This document shows, in pieces, positions 1-8,564 of a DNA stretch of 64,000 bases. Source of the DNA: Chitinophaga jiangningensis (GTDB lineage Bacteria > Bacteroidota > Bacteroidia > Chitinophagales > Chitinophagaceae); contig NZ_FRBL01000005.1 in assembly GCF_900142605.1 (NCBI RefSeq), positions 62,001 to 126,000 of the forward strand. Direction: 5' to 3'. Below the pieces are notes generated by a model. The model worked only from the letters and a program-made list of their open reading frames with translations. It did no database searches and had not been told where the DNA came from. Within the stretch, counting starts at the first letter, position 1. Each line of letters opens with the position of its first letter. The translations under genes were made by a program, and so were the position numbers.

Positions 1-607
1 CGCCAACACAAGGCTCATTGATGACGTTTTCTGAGCCGCCAGTGATCACCATATCCGCTTTACCGTAACGGATATTGTACATCGCCTCAATGATAGCATT
101 GGTGGCTGATGCGCAGGCAGAAGCTACAGAGAAATTTGGCCCCCTGAAACCGTGGCGGATAGAAATAGAACCCGCTGCGATGTCAGTAATAAGCCTGGTA
201 ATAAGGAAAGGGCTGAAACGGGGAGTCCCGTCACCAGTATAAAATTCTTTCAGCTCGTTGCTGTAATTGATCATACCACCCACACCGGTACCCCAGATCA
301 CGCCGACACGGTCAGCATTGATCTTAGAAGCATCTATCTTGGCATCAAGGATTGCCTGATCCGCGGATATTACCGCTGTTTGGGTAAAGGGGTCCATTTT
401 ACGGGCCTCCTTTTTGTCCAGGTAGTTAGTAGGATCGAAATTCTTCAGTTCGCAAGCAAAACGGGTTTTGAACTTGGAAGCGTCAAATTGCCTGATATAA
501 TCCGCGCCGGATACACCGTTCGCCAAACCGTGCCAATAATCGGCCACAGTATTGCCGAGCGGTGTAAGAGCGCCTAAACCTGTAACGACAACTCGTCTTG
601 GTTGCAT
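1..607 (-). CDS. fabF: Beta-ketoacyl-ACP synthase II (FabF), 3' part outside window
   Basis: Cytosolic condensing enzyme of fatty-acid elongation, joining malonyl-ACP to acyl-ACP. The first 202 residues are visible, read leftwards from the ATG at 607. The protein opens with RRVVVTGLGALTPLGN, the normal KAS II start, and carries the nucleophile Cys165 in ASACASA, close to Cys163 of E. coli FabF. The two catalytic histidines fall beyond the window edge. It starts 23 bp after the acpP stop on the same strand, the usual acpP-fabF operon, so it is probably transcribed from the acpP promoter. Only the left truncation, caused by the window, is unusual. Confidence 0.97.
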   Translation of the reverse strand, partial: MQPRRVVVTGLGALTPLGNTVADYWHGLANGVSGADYIRQFDASKFKTRFACELKNFDPTNYLDKKEARKMDPFTQTAVISADQAILDAKIDASKINADRVGVIWGTGVGGMINYSNELKEFYTGDGTPRFSPFLITRLITDIAAGSISIRHGFRGPNFSVASACASATNAIIEAMYNIRYGKADMVITGGSENVINEPCVG

Positions 608-630
608 TAAAACAATTCTGATTAGTAGGA

Positions 631-867
631 TTATTTTACGTGTTCTTCCAGGTAAGCAACTGCCTGGCCAACAGTAGTAATAGTTTCAGCTTGTTCGTCA
701 GGAATGGAGATGTTGAATTCTTTTTCGAATTCCATAATCAGTTCTACCGTATCCAAAGAGTCAGCGCCTAAGTCGTTGGTGAAGCTGGCTTCAGGAGTTA
801 CCTCGGCTTCGTCAACGCCCAATTTGTCAATGATGATCTTTTTAACTCTTGATGCAATGTCTGACAT
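631..867 (-). CDS. acpP: Acyl carrier protein
   Basis: Small acidic carrier that holds growing acyl chains on a phosphopantetheine arm during fatty-acid synthesis. The product is 78 residues, the family's normal length, with the modification serine at Ser37 in the GADSLDTVEL motif. The reading frame stays open upstream to 966, but the start chosen is the ATG at 867 (MSDIASRVKK), because ACPs begin there and the extra 33 residues would lie over the promoter. fabF follows 23 bp downstream. Confidence 0.97.
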   Translation of the reverse strand: MSDIASRVKKIIIDKLGVDEAEVTPEASFTNDLGADSLDTVELIMEFEKEFNISIPDEQAETITTVGQAVAYLEEHVK

Positions 868-1312
868 AATTTTAAGTGTTTTTGGTTTAAAACTTGACTG
901 CAAAAATATAATTTTTATTGAATTGCCAACAAGAAGGGGAAATTTTGTGGGCCCACCGGCCGCCAAAATCGCTGCAAAGCCAATACAGTGAATACTTTAC
1001 GGATTTCCTGATTTTAAGATTTAATGATTTGAACACCCAAAAACACCCCTTATTCTTACCACTTATAAAATAAGAAGCCTATTATTTCCACTCAAACGTA
1101 TTTTTGGCCACTTATCTAAACCCTTAACGCTAATTAACAGTTGCGGGGGTGCTAGTGCCTCATCCATTTATTAAATTTGTCAGGCTTGTGAGGAATGTTA
1201 TCGTCGTTGGCCCATGCTTACGCGGATGACCTCCGGAGACCTGTGATGTGAACACGCTGTGGTTCTTCAGATCCCTCATGGTATAATCGAAATTCTAAAC
1301 GCTAATCATTTA
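868..1312. other. Divergent intergenic region between acpP and the efflux operon
   Basis: 445 bp without a convincing gene. It must hold the promoters of acpP (minus) and of the efflux operon (plus). A plus-strand TAAATTTG at 1172-1179 fits the -7 consensus, but I see no TTG at the expected distance. Upstream in-frame GTG starts for the adaptor gene exist near 1259 but would precede its natural membrane-anchor start. Confidence 0.5.
901..929 (-). promoter_or_regulatory. Putative Bacteroidota-type promoter of acpP-fabF
   Basis: On the minus strand TTG (929-927) is followed after 18 bases by TATTTTTG (908-901), matching the Bacteroidota -33 TTG / -7 TAnnTTTG pattern. It lies about 35 bp upstream of the acpP ATG. 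Motif match only. Confidence 0.5.
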
Positions 1313-2395
1313 ATGGCCAACACCAAACGTACGTTCCGCACCATTGCAATTGTAGGGATTGCTGGTATAGCTGCCTTTCTTGTATTTCAGAAGGTAACGG
1401 GCAAAAAAGCAGCAGAACCAGCCGCCGCCGCACCAAAAGGAGGCCCCGGCAAATCCCAGGTGATCATCGATGCATGGGTGGTAAAAACCGCTCCTATTGA
1501 CCAGTTTATCGACGCCAGCGGAACACTTCAGAGTAACGAGGAAGTAGAAATCAAACCGGAAATCAACGGCCGGATCACACACCTTTATTTTAAAGAAGGT
1601 ACCAATGTTAAAAAAGGGGACCTGCTGGTAAAGATCTATGACGAAGACCTGAAAGCGCAGCTCACTAAACTCAAATTACAGCAGCAGCTGGCCAAAACAA
1701 CCCTGGAACGCCAGGAAAACCTCCTTAAAATCAATGGTATCAGTCGCCAGGATGTAGATGTTACCCGTAACCAGGTAAGCGCCTACGCCGCCGATATCGA
1801 TTATACACAAACGCAGTTACAGAAAACAGAACTGCGCGCACCCTTCAGCGGCCGCCTCGGCTTACGTAACGTGAGCGAAGGCGCCATCGTGTCATCTGCC
1901 GTGGTAATCACCACTTTACAACAGATAGACCCACTCAAGGTAGACTTCACCGTACCTGAAAAATACCGGAACCTGATCAAAAACGGCGATAAAGTGAAAT
2001 TTACCGTTGCCGGCGACCAGGACGACCATAACGGCAGCATCTACGCCATCGACCCGAAAATCGACCTGGCCACCCGCACCGTAAAACTCCGTGCCATCGT
2101 ACCTAACAGCAGCGCTACCCTCTTCCCGGGTTCCTTTGCCCAGGTACGCATCAACTTAAAAGACCTGCCGGAAGCCATCATGATCCCTTCCCAGGCCGTT
2201 ATTCCAGGAACCCGCGATAAACGTGTAATCGTTGCCGATAGCGGTAAAGCCAAATTTGTAGTAGTGGAAACAGGTATCCGCGACCAGAGCAGTGTTCAGA
2301 TCGTAAGTGGCCTTAAACCAGGCGATACCGTTATCACCACCGGCATCCTGCAACTGAAGCAGGGCATGCCGCTGAAATACAATAAGATCCAATAA
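1313..2395 (+). CDS. RND efflux periplasmic adaptor (HlyD/AcrA family)
   Basis: Membrane-fusion protein linking the inner-membrane RND pump to the outer-membrane channel. The 360-residue product starts at the ATG at 1313 (MANTKRTFRT), followed at once by a hydrophobic anchor (residues about 8-25) and an Ala/Pro/Lys linker. Next come the first half of a lipoyl-like domain (EVEIKPEINGRITHLYFKEG), a coiled-coil hairpin rich in Gln/Leu (about 115-165), the returning lipoyl half (LRAPFSGRLGLR) and beta-barrel and membrane-proximal domains. An in-frame GTG at 1259 would add 18 residues ahead of the anchor and was not chosen. The pump gene follows after 15 bp. Substrates cannot be told from sequence. 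Confidence 0.93.
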   Translation: MANTKRTFRTIAIVGIAGIAAFLVFQKVTGKKAAEPAAAAPKGGPGKSQVIIDAWVVKTAPIDQFIDASGTLQSNEEVEIKPEINGRITHLYFKEGTNVKKGDLLVKIYDEDLKAQLTKLKLQQQLAKTTLERQENLLKINGISRQDVDVTRNQVSAYAADIDYTQTQLQKTELRAPFSGRLGLRNVSEGAIVSSAVVITTLQQIDPLKVDFTVPEKYRNLIKNGDKVKFTVAGDQDDHNGSIYAIDPKIDLATRTVKLRAIVPNSSATLFPGSFAQVRINLKDLPEAIMIPSQAVIPGTRDKRVIVADSGKAKFVVVETGIRDQSSVQIVSGLKPGDTVITTGILQLKQGMPLKYNKIQ

Positions 2396-2410
2396 CCTGA
2401 TTATTTATAT

Positions 2411-5400
2411 ATGAGTCTGCCGTCCTTATCGCTTAAACGGCCCGTTCTGGCAATTGTGATGAATATCATTATCGTGATATTCGGTCTTGTGGGCTTTACC
2501 TTCCTGGGCGTGCGGGACTTTCCTGCCATCGACCCGCCAATCGTTAACGTGCGCACCTCCTATGCAGGTGCCAACTCCGATATCATCGAAACACAGATCA
2601 CCGAACCACTGGAAAAACAAATCAATGGTATCGCAGGGATCAAAAACATATCTTCCAGCAGCAGCCAGGGTAGCAGTAATATTACCGTGGAGTTTGAACT
2701 GGGCCAGGACCTTGAAGCCGCCACCAACGACGTGCGCGACAAAGTATCCCAGGCACAGCGCAGCCTGCCGCCCGACCTGGACGCGCCGCCGGTAGTATCC
2801 AAGCAGGATGCTAACTCGGACGCCATCATCTCCATGACGGTGCAGAGCAACACCCGCAACCAGCTGGAAGTAACAGAATACGGCACCAACGTACTCCTGG
2901 AAAAATTGCAAACCATCCCCGGCGTAAGCCAGATACAGATATGGGGCGAAAAACGCTACGCCATGCGCATCTGGATGAACCCGGCCAAACTTTCTTCGTA
3001 TAGCCTCACCCCCTCGGATGTGCAGGCCGCCCTCCAACGGGAAAACGTAGAGCTGCCATCCGGTAAAATCGCCGGTAACGCCACCGACTTCACCGTGCGC
3101 ACCTTTGGCCGCCTCGTTAGTGAAGAGGATTTCAATAACCTGATTATTAAAAATGTAAACGGCAGCGAAATACGTATCCGCGACATCGGCCAGGCCGTAC
3201 TCGGCCCGGAAAATGAAGAAACCGTGTTGAAAGAATCCGGCGTCCCAATGATCGCACTAGCCCTCATCCCACAGCCAGGTTCCAACTACGTAGCCATTGC
3301 CGATGAATTCTTCAAACGCTACGAACAGCTGAAACATGAGGTGCCGGAAGATATTTCCCTCAACATCGCCATGGATAATACCCGCTTCATCAAAAAATCA
3401 ATTGAAGAAGTAGAGGAAACTTTAATCGTGGCGCTGGTACTCGTAATTATTATTGTATACCTGTTCTTCCGCGACTGGCTCATGGCCTTCCGCCCACTGA
3501 TAGATATCCCGGTATCGCTCATAGGCGCCTTCTTTATTATGTACGCCTGCGGCTTTACCATTAACATCCTCACCCTCCTGGCCATTGTACTGGCTACCGG
3601 GCTGGTAGTGGATGACGGTATCGTGGTAACGGAGAATATATATAAGAAGATAGAGGCCGGGATGCCACGTATGCGCGCCGCCCGCGAAGGCTCTGAAGAG
3701 ATCTTTTTTGCGGTTATCGCCACTTCCATTACGCTGGCATTCGTATTCCTTCCCATCATATTCCTGCAGGGCTTTGTGGGGCAGCTGTTCCGTGAATTCG
3801 GTATAGTGGTGGCCGGTGCGGTATTAATTTCCGCATTTGTATCTCTCACCCTGACTCCTGTATTAAACGTAAAACTGGGCCGCGATACCCACACCCATTC
3901 CTGGTTCTATACCAAAACAGAACCCTTCTTCCGGTGGATGGAAGATGGTTACAAAAACTCCCTCGATGCGTTTATGCGTTTCCGTTGGACAGCGGTGGTA
4001 ATAGTGCTGGTATGCCTGGGTATGATCTATGGTCTGTTTAAAACGCTGCAATCGGAGCTGGCGCCGCTGGAAGACCGCAGCTCTTACCGCCTGCAGGTTT
4101 CTGCACCGGAGGGTACATCGTTTGATTACATGGATAACTATGTGGATAAACTCACGCAGTTCATGGCCGACTCCGTACCGGAGCGCAAAATTGTACTGAG
4201 TGTAACTTCTCCCGGCTTCAGTGGTGCAGGTGCGGTAAATAGTGCATTCGTTAACGTGATGCTTACCGAACCCAACGAACGTCACCGTTCACAGAAAGAG
4301 ATCGTGAACATGGTGAACCGTAATATGAGCCACTTCCCGATGGGTAAAGTGTTTGCCATCGAGCAACAAACGATTCAGGTGGGCCGCCGTGGCGGTTTAC
4401 CTATTGCATTCGTACTCGAGCATATTAACTTCGACTCCCTCTCTGCTGTACTGCCTGTGTTTATGGAAGAAGTGGGCAACAGCCCGGTGTTCCAGGGAAC
4501 GGACGTGGACCTGAAGTTTAACAAACCGGAATTACGTATACACATCGATCGTAATAAGGCTACCCAGCTGGGTGTGTCTGTACAGGATATTTCACAAACA
4601 CTGCAACTGGCGCTGAGTAACCTCCGCTATGGCTACTTTATCCGTAACGGTAAGCAATACCAGGTAATGGGCCAGGTGTTCCGCAGCGACAGGGACGACC
4701 CAATGGACCTGCAGAACCTATACGTGCGTAACAGTCGTGGTGAAGCCATTCAGCTCGATAACGTGGTAAGTATTGAGGAAGAAACCAGTCCGCCTATCAT
4801 CTATCACTTCAACCGTTTTAAATCGGCTACTATCTCTGCGGGCCTTGCTCCCGGCAGAACCATTGGTGACGGTATCAAGGAAATGAACCGCATTTATGAC
4901 AAGCTGAAAAAAGAGCATGTGCTGAATGATAACTATAGTACTGCTTTGTCAGGCGCATCACGCGACTATGCGGAAAGTGGCTCCAACACCATGTTTGCGC
5001 TTACACTGGCGCTGGTACTCATTTACCTGGTACTGGCCGCACAGTTTGAAAGCTGGATTGATCCGCTGATCATCATGATCACGGTGCCATTGGCCTTTGC
5101 CGGTGCGTTGTTGTCGCTCTGGATTTTTGGCCAAACCTGGAATATCTTCTCTCAGATTGGTGTAATCATGCTGATAGGTCTGGTTACGAAAAACGGTATC
5201 CTCATCGTGGAGTTTGCAAACCAGAAGCGTGATGAAGGACTGGCTAAGTCCGATGCGGTGGTACTGGCCTCTTCGCTGCGTTTGCGTCCGATTTTGATGA
5301 CGAGTCTGGCCATGGCGCTGGGCGCGTTGCCGATTGCCATGTCGCTCGGTGCGGCGGCTACCAGCCGTATCCCGCTGGGTATCGTTATCGTAGGTGGTAT

Positions 5401-5530
5401 CGTGTTTTCACTGGTACTCACCTTGTATGTGATCCCTGCGATGTACACTTTCCTGAGCCGTCGTAAGTCGGGTAATCCGGAGGAAGAAGAAGCGCAGGAA
5501 TCCGAAACCATGATGGCAACGCATGCATAA
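2411..5530 (+). CDS. RND efflux pump permease (AcrB/MexB-like)
   Basis: Proton-driven inner-membrane pump of 1039 residues, the normal RND length. It opens with the typical N-terminus SLKRPVLAIVMNIIIVIFGLVG (first membrane helix, quoted only in part by others; see residues 6-27) and has the proton-relay acidic pair Asp401-Asp402 in GLVVDDGIVVTENIY within TM4. Two clusters of membrane helices (about 330-550 and 855-1020) flank two large periplasmic loops, the duplicated RND plan. The C-terminal half carries the second signature IGVIMLIGLVTKNGIL. It sits between its adaptor and its TolC-like channel with gaps of 15 and 20 bp, so all three parts are probably co-transcribed. HAE1-type substrates (drugs, detergents) are likely, but specificity is unknown. 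Confidence 0.96.
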   Translation: MSLPSLSLKRPVLAIVMNIIIVIFGLVGFTFLGVRDFPAIDPPIVNVRTSYAGANSDIIETQITEPLEKQINGIAGIKNISSSSSQGSSNITVEFELGQDLEAATNDVRDKVSQAQRSLPPDLDAPPVVSKQDANSDAIISMTVQSNTRNQLEVTEYGTNVLLEKLQTIPGVSQIQIWGEKRYAMRIWMNPAKLSSYSLTPSDVQAALQRENVELPSGKIAGNATDFTVRTFGRLVSEEDFNNLIIKNVNGSEIRIRDIGQAVLGPENEETVLKESGVPMIALALIPQPGSNYVAIADEFFKRYEQLKHEVPEDISLNIAMDNTRFIKKSIEEVEETLIVALVLVIIIVYLFFRDWLMAFRPLIDIPVSLIGAFFIMYACGFTINILTLLAIVLATGLVVDDGIVVTENIYKKIEAGMPRMRAAREGSEEIFFAVIATSITLAFVFLPIIFLQGFVGQLFREFGIVVAGAVLISAFVSLTLTPVLNVKLGRDTHTHSWFYTKTEPFFRWMEDGYKNSLDAFMRFRWTAVVIVLVCLGMIYGLFKTLQSELAPLEDRSSYRLQVSAPEGTSFDYMDNYVDKLTQFMADSVPERKIVLSVTSPGFSGAGAVNSAFVNVMLTEPNERHRSQKEIVNMVNRNMSHFPMGKVFAIEQQTIQVGRRGGLPIAFVLEHINFDSLSAVLPVFMEEVGNSPVFQGTDVDLKFNKPELRIHIDRNKATQLGVSVQDISQTLQLALSNLRYGYFIRNGKQYQVMGQVFRSDRDDPMDLQNLYVRNSRGEAIQLDNVVSIEEETSPPIIYHFNRFKSATISAGLAPGRTIGDGIKEMNRIYDKLKKEHVLNDNYSTALSGASRDYAESGSNTMFALTLALVLIYLVLAAQFESWIDPLIIMITVPLAFAGALLSLWIFGQTWNIFSQIGVIMLIGLVTKNGILIVEFANQKRDEGLAKSDAVVLASSLRLRPILMTSLAMALGALPIAMSLGAAATSRIPLGIVIVGGIVFSLVLTLYVIPAMYTFLSRRKSGNPEEEEAQESETMMATHA

Positions 5531-5550
5531 TTTATTTGTCTGGAATTAAT

Positions 5551-6885
5551 ATGAAAAGATATATAGCTAAAATTTGTTTGTCTGTTTGCTGTATCATAGC
5601 CACTACCACAGTGGCTATGGCACAGCGGGAAGTGCTTACCCTGGAGCAGGCAATAGATGTGGCGTTGAAAAACAACTACGATATCAGGCTGGCAAAAAAT
5701 AATGCGGAAGTAGCGGCTAACGATTACGCCTATGCGAACTTCGCCTTTGCGCCGCGCCTGAATGCCACTGCCGGCACTAACTGGAGCAGCACTGCACTTA
5801 AACAGGAATTTGCCAATGGCACCAAACGTGATACCAGCGGTATTAAAAGCCGGGTGTTAAACGCCAGTGCCACGCTCAACTGGACTTTATTTGACGGGTT
5901 GAAAATGTTTGCCACCCGCGATAAAATTTCGGCGATAAAAGACCTCGGTGAGCTGGCCATTAAAGACCAGATTCAGAATACGATCGCCACGGTGATTGGT
6001 GGTTATTATAACATTGTACAGCAAAAACAACAGCTGAAAGCGTTAGCAGAGCAGATGTCCATCTCCCAGGAAAGAGTAACGTTATCGGATGCCAAATTCC
6101 AGACCGGGCTCGGACCGAAGACCGACCTGCTGCAATCGAAGGTGGACCTGAATGCACAGAAAGCGCTCTATCTCCGTCAGCAAACGGTGATTGAACAAAG
6201 TAAGGCGTTGCTGAACCAACTGATGGCAGTACCTACCAATGCTACCTTTTACGATGTCACGGACTCCATCCCCGTGACGGCTAACATCTCCCTTGGAGAA
6301 CTACAGGAGAATGTAAATAAGAACAATACCACCTTAAAGGTACAGCAGCAGAATATTGCCATTTCAGCACTGGCGATTAAAGAAAGTCGCGCGGATTATT
6401 ACCCGACCATTTCTTTTAACTCCATTTACTCCTTCAACAGGAATGTGGCCAATGCCGCCACCAACAACTTCAGCCCGAAATTCAACCGGAATAATGCTTT
6501 CAACTATGGTTTCACGGCAGCTATTCCGATTTTCAACGGCTTTAATGTAAAACGTCAGGTAAAGAATGCACAGCTGAATTACGACTTCCAGAAAATTACG
6601 ATGGAGAATGTGAAATCGCAGGTGGAAGTATCACTGATTAATGCTTATAAAGACTACGACTATTACAAACAGGCGCTGGCGCTGGAAGAGGAGAACCTGG
6701 ATCTCGCAAAGGAAAATATGATGGTAGCTTTGGAAAGATTTAAACAAGGCGTGTCCACTACAATAGAGGTTAAACAAGCACAACAAAGTCTGGAAGATTC
6801 TTACTACAGGCTGATTCAGGCGCGGTACAACACTAAACTTGCGGAAACTGAATTGAGAAGACTCAACGGATCGATTATTCAGTAG
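5551..6885 (+). CDS. TolC-family outer-membrane channel
   Basis: Outer-membrane exit duct of the tripartite pump, 444 residues. The start is the ATG at 5551 (MKRYIAKICL), giving a clean signal peptide ending near AMAQ (residue about 24); an in-frame TTG at 5536 would weaken it. The mature part begins EVLTLEQAIDVALKNNYDIR, the typical OEP opening, and shows two long alpha-helical coiled-coil repeats separated by beta segments such as NFSPKFNRNNAFNYGFT and AAIPIFNGF. It is the last gene before a strong terminator, and starts 20 bp after the pump gene. Confidence 0.94.
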   Translation: MKRYIAKICLSVCCIIATTTVAMAQREVLTLEQAIDVALKNNYDIRLAKNNAEVAANDYAYANFAFAPRLNATAGTNWSSTALKQEFANGTKRDTSGIKSRVLNASATLNWTLFDGLKMFATRDKISAIKDLGELAIKDQIQNTIATVIGGYYNIVQQKQQLKALAEQMSISQERVTLSDAKFQTGLGPKTDLLQSKVDLNAQKALYLRQQTVIEQSKALLNQLMAVPTNATFYDVTDSIPVTANISLGELQENVNKNNTTLKVQQQNIAISALAIKESRADYYPTISFNSIYSFNRNVANAATNNFSPKFNRNNAFNYGFTAAIPIFNGFNVKRQVKNAQLNYDFQKITMENVKSQVEVSLINAYKDYDYYKQALALEEENLDLAKENMMVALERFKQGVSTTIEVKQAQQSLEDSYYRLIQARYNTKLAETELRRLNGSIIQ

Positions 6886-6906
6886 GTTAGTTGAGTTGAA
6901 AGGAAG

Positions 6907-6940
6907 GAGGCTATATCGGCATGATATAGCCTCTTTTTTT
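6907..6940 (+). terminator. Rho-independent terminator of the efflux operon
   Basis: A perfect 11-bp stem (GAGGCTATATC at 6907-6917 and GATATAGCCTC at 6923-6933) with a 5-base loop is followed by seven T. It begins 21 bp after the TolC-like stop. Confidence 0.92.
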
Positions 6941-6985
6941 ATCTAGTAACAGGATGTGGCATATTTGATTACTTTTAAATCACCT

Positions 6986-8506
6986 ATGAACAGAAAACTT
7001 GTTTCCATCCTTATGCTGACAGGCCTTGCAGCCTGCACTACCCGTTCGGTACTGCCTTCCAGGGAAAAAATCGCTGCCCAGTTTATCACCATTGATACCC
7101 GCAGGGATACCACGTTAAAAATGAAAGATGGTCTGGAGATTATCATTCCGGCTAACGCACTGGCTGCGCCGGGGAATTCCGCCAGGCTGGAGGTTAGGGA
7201 GGCGTTGGATATCAGTACCATGATCAAAGGCGGCCTGGTCACTAAAAGTGATGGAAAACTGCTCAGCAGTGGTGGTATGTTTAAGATAGCGCCGGCATCC
7301 GATACCAAAGTGAGTATTAATAAGCCGATAACGGTGCGCGTACCTGCAAAAAAGATATCTGCCGGTATGCAATTGTATGATGGGGTGGAGAGAGATGGAG
7401 TGGTCAATTGGGAAAACCCAAGGCCGTTGAATGATAGCGCCGGGGAACCGAATAAATTAGGGGAGGAATTGTATAACACTTATTGTAAAGACTGCCACGT
7501 ACCGCAAAACACGGATGGCACCTATCCTCCCATGACTTCGGTGGGGTTGGCATTGGTAGATAATGACCAAAAATACCGCGCAAAGCCATTATATGGCGTC
7601 ATTGCCGACTGGAGATATGACACCGCAGCAATATTTGAATTTGTGCGGTGTAAGGATCGGTATCTGGCATCAGGTAAAATGCATTTGGGGTGCCGCTACC
7701 TCTCACCACATGATGTTAGTATATGCATGGGGATGAGCAATGGAGATCTTACCGCCATATTCGATTTCATTGAGTCAGATGGCAGAAAAAAGCATCCAAT
7801 CCCGGAACCTGCTACACCTTGCGACAGCTGCGAATACTATCAATATCATCTTAACAATTTAAAAAGACTGGACACCAGTGATATCGCGCAGGAAGACTTT
7901 GTAACGCGAACGGACACACGTACTGCCGATACCATTCCAGGTGACTATAAGGTCACTGAAGCAGGTACCCAAAACGGCAAGCAGGCGAAAGCCTCTTACT
8001 ACACTGTTAAAATCGACAACTTCGGATGGAAAAATGTGGATGAGGAAACCCGCAATATGGCGATGGCAGCACCCAGTAAATTAAGTGTTCAGGTAAACGG
8101 GCCATCCTTGCCTTCGATGCATATTTACCTGGTGATTCCACAGGATAAGATACTTTCTCCTGGTGGACTGCTGAGTGATGGCGTGTCATACGGTTTTTAC
8201 GGGACCGACAGCACAGTATATCTACCACAACGAGCACCTGCGTATATATTTGCGATTGCAGAAGATCCGGATAAAAAGGAGTTTTACTTTGGGCATACCA
8301 GCTTCGTTACCGACTATACGAATAATCTGTCATTACAACTTCAGCTCTCTTCTCCGGAAAATTTTGAAAAATTTATACAGCAGGCGGGCGGGGCAACAGG
8401 TTTGAGTGCAAAGGTAGGAACGGTATCAAGTTCATCCCCTGCCGGCAGTAATACGAATCGCCTTGTAAGATATTATGAGGAGATGGTGGCAAAGCACTGT
8501 CGTTAG
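6986..8506 (+). CDS. Lipoprotein with ZU5-like domain and c-type haem motif
   Basis: Predicted lipoprotein of 506 residues; lipobox LAAC with Cys17, start at the ATG at 6986 rather than an upstream GTG at 6956. Residues about 45-125 form a beta-rich domain (GLEIIIPANAL ... LLSSGGMFKIAP ... PITVRVP) that reminds me of ZU5-like domains. A single haem-c motif CKDCH follows (residues 167-171) in a segment with a later Met-rich stretch (SICMGMSNGD) that could supply the axial ligand, then a CDSC pair. The C-terminal 170 residues look like another beta domain. It has its own position after the efflux terminator. Role unknown; a periplasmic or outer-membrane electron carrier is possible. Cytochrome assignment rests on the motif and context only. 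Confidence 0.75.
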   Translation: MNRKLVSILMLTGLAACTTRSVLPSREKIAAQFITIDTRRDTTLKMKDGLEIIIPANALAAPGNSARLEVREALDISTMIKGGLVTKSDGKLLSSGGMFKIAPASDTKVSINKPITVRVPAKKISAGMQLYDGVERDGVVNWENPRPLNDSAGEPNKLGEELYNTYCKDCHVPQNTDGTYPPMTSVGLALVDNDQKYRAKPLYGVIADWRYDTAAIFEFVRCKDRYLASGKMHLGCRYLSPHDVSICMGMSNGDLTAIFDFIESDGRKKHPIPEPATPCDSCEYYQYHLNNLKRLDTSDIAQEDFVTRTDTRTADTIPGDYKVTEAGTQNGKQAKASYYTVKIDNFGWKNVDEETRNMAMAAPSKLSVQVNGPSLPSMHIYLVIPQDKILSPGGLLSDGVSYGFYGTDSTVYLPQRAPAYIFAIAEDPDKKEFYFGHTSFVTDYTNNLSLQLQLSSPENFEKFIQQAGGATGLSAKVGTVSSSSPAGSNTNRLVRYYEEMVAKHCR

Positions 8507-8519
8507 TGCGGTTGTGTAG

Positions 8520-8552
8520 CAGGTCCGTCTAATCTGAGTTTAGACGGACCTG
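8520..8552. terminator. Intergenic hairpin between convergent genes
   Basis: A perfect 13-bp stem (8520-8532 and 8540-8552; core AGGTCCGTCTAA/TTAGACGGACCT) with a 7-base loop lies between the plus-strand stop at 8506 and the minus-strand stop at 8565. There is no T tract on either side, so it may be a bidirectional terminator or an mRNA 3'-end stabiliser. Confidence 0.65.
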
Positions 8553-8564
8553 ATTGAAAAAATG

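Noticed and set aside
152..577. Long plus-strand open frame of 141 codons
   Set aside because: Lies antisense to the fabF reading, whose protein is unmistakable; codon shadow.
1259..1312. Upstream GTG start for the efflux adaptor
   Set aside because: Would put 18 residues before the natural anchor; ATG at 1313 gives a normal N-terminus.
2426..3037. Minus-strand open frame of 203 codons
   Set aside because: Antisense shadow within the RND pump gene; the peptide is composition-biased and has no recognisable domain.
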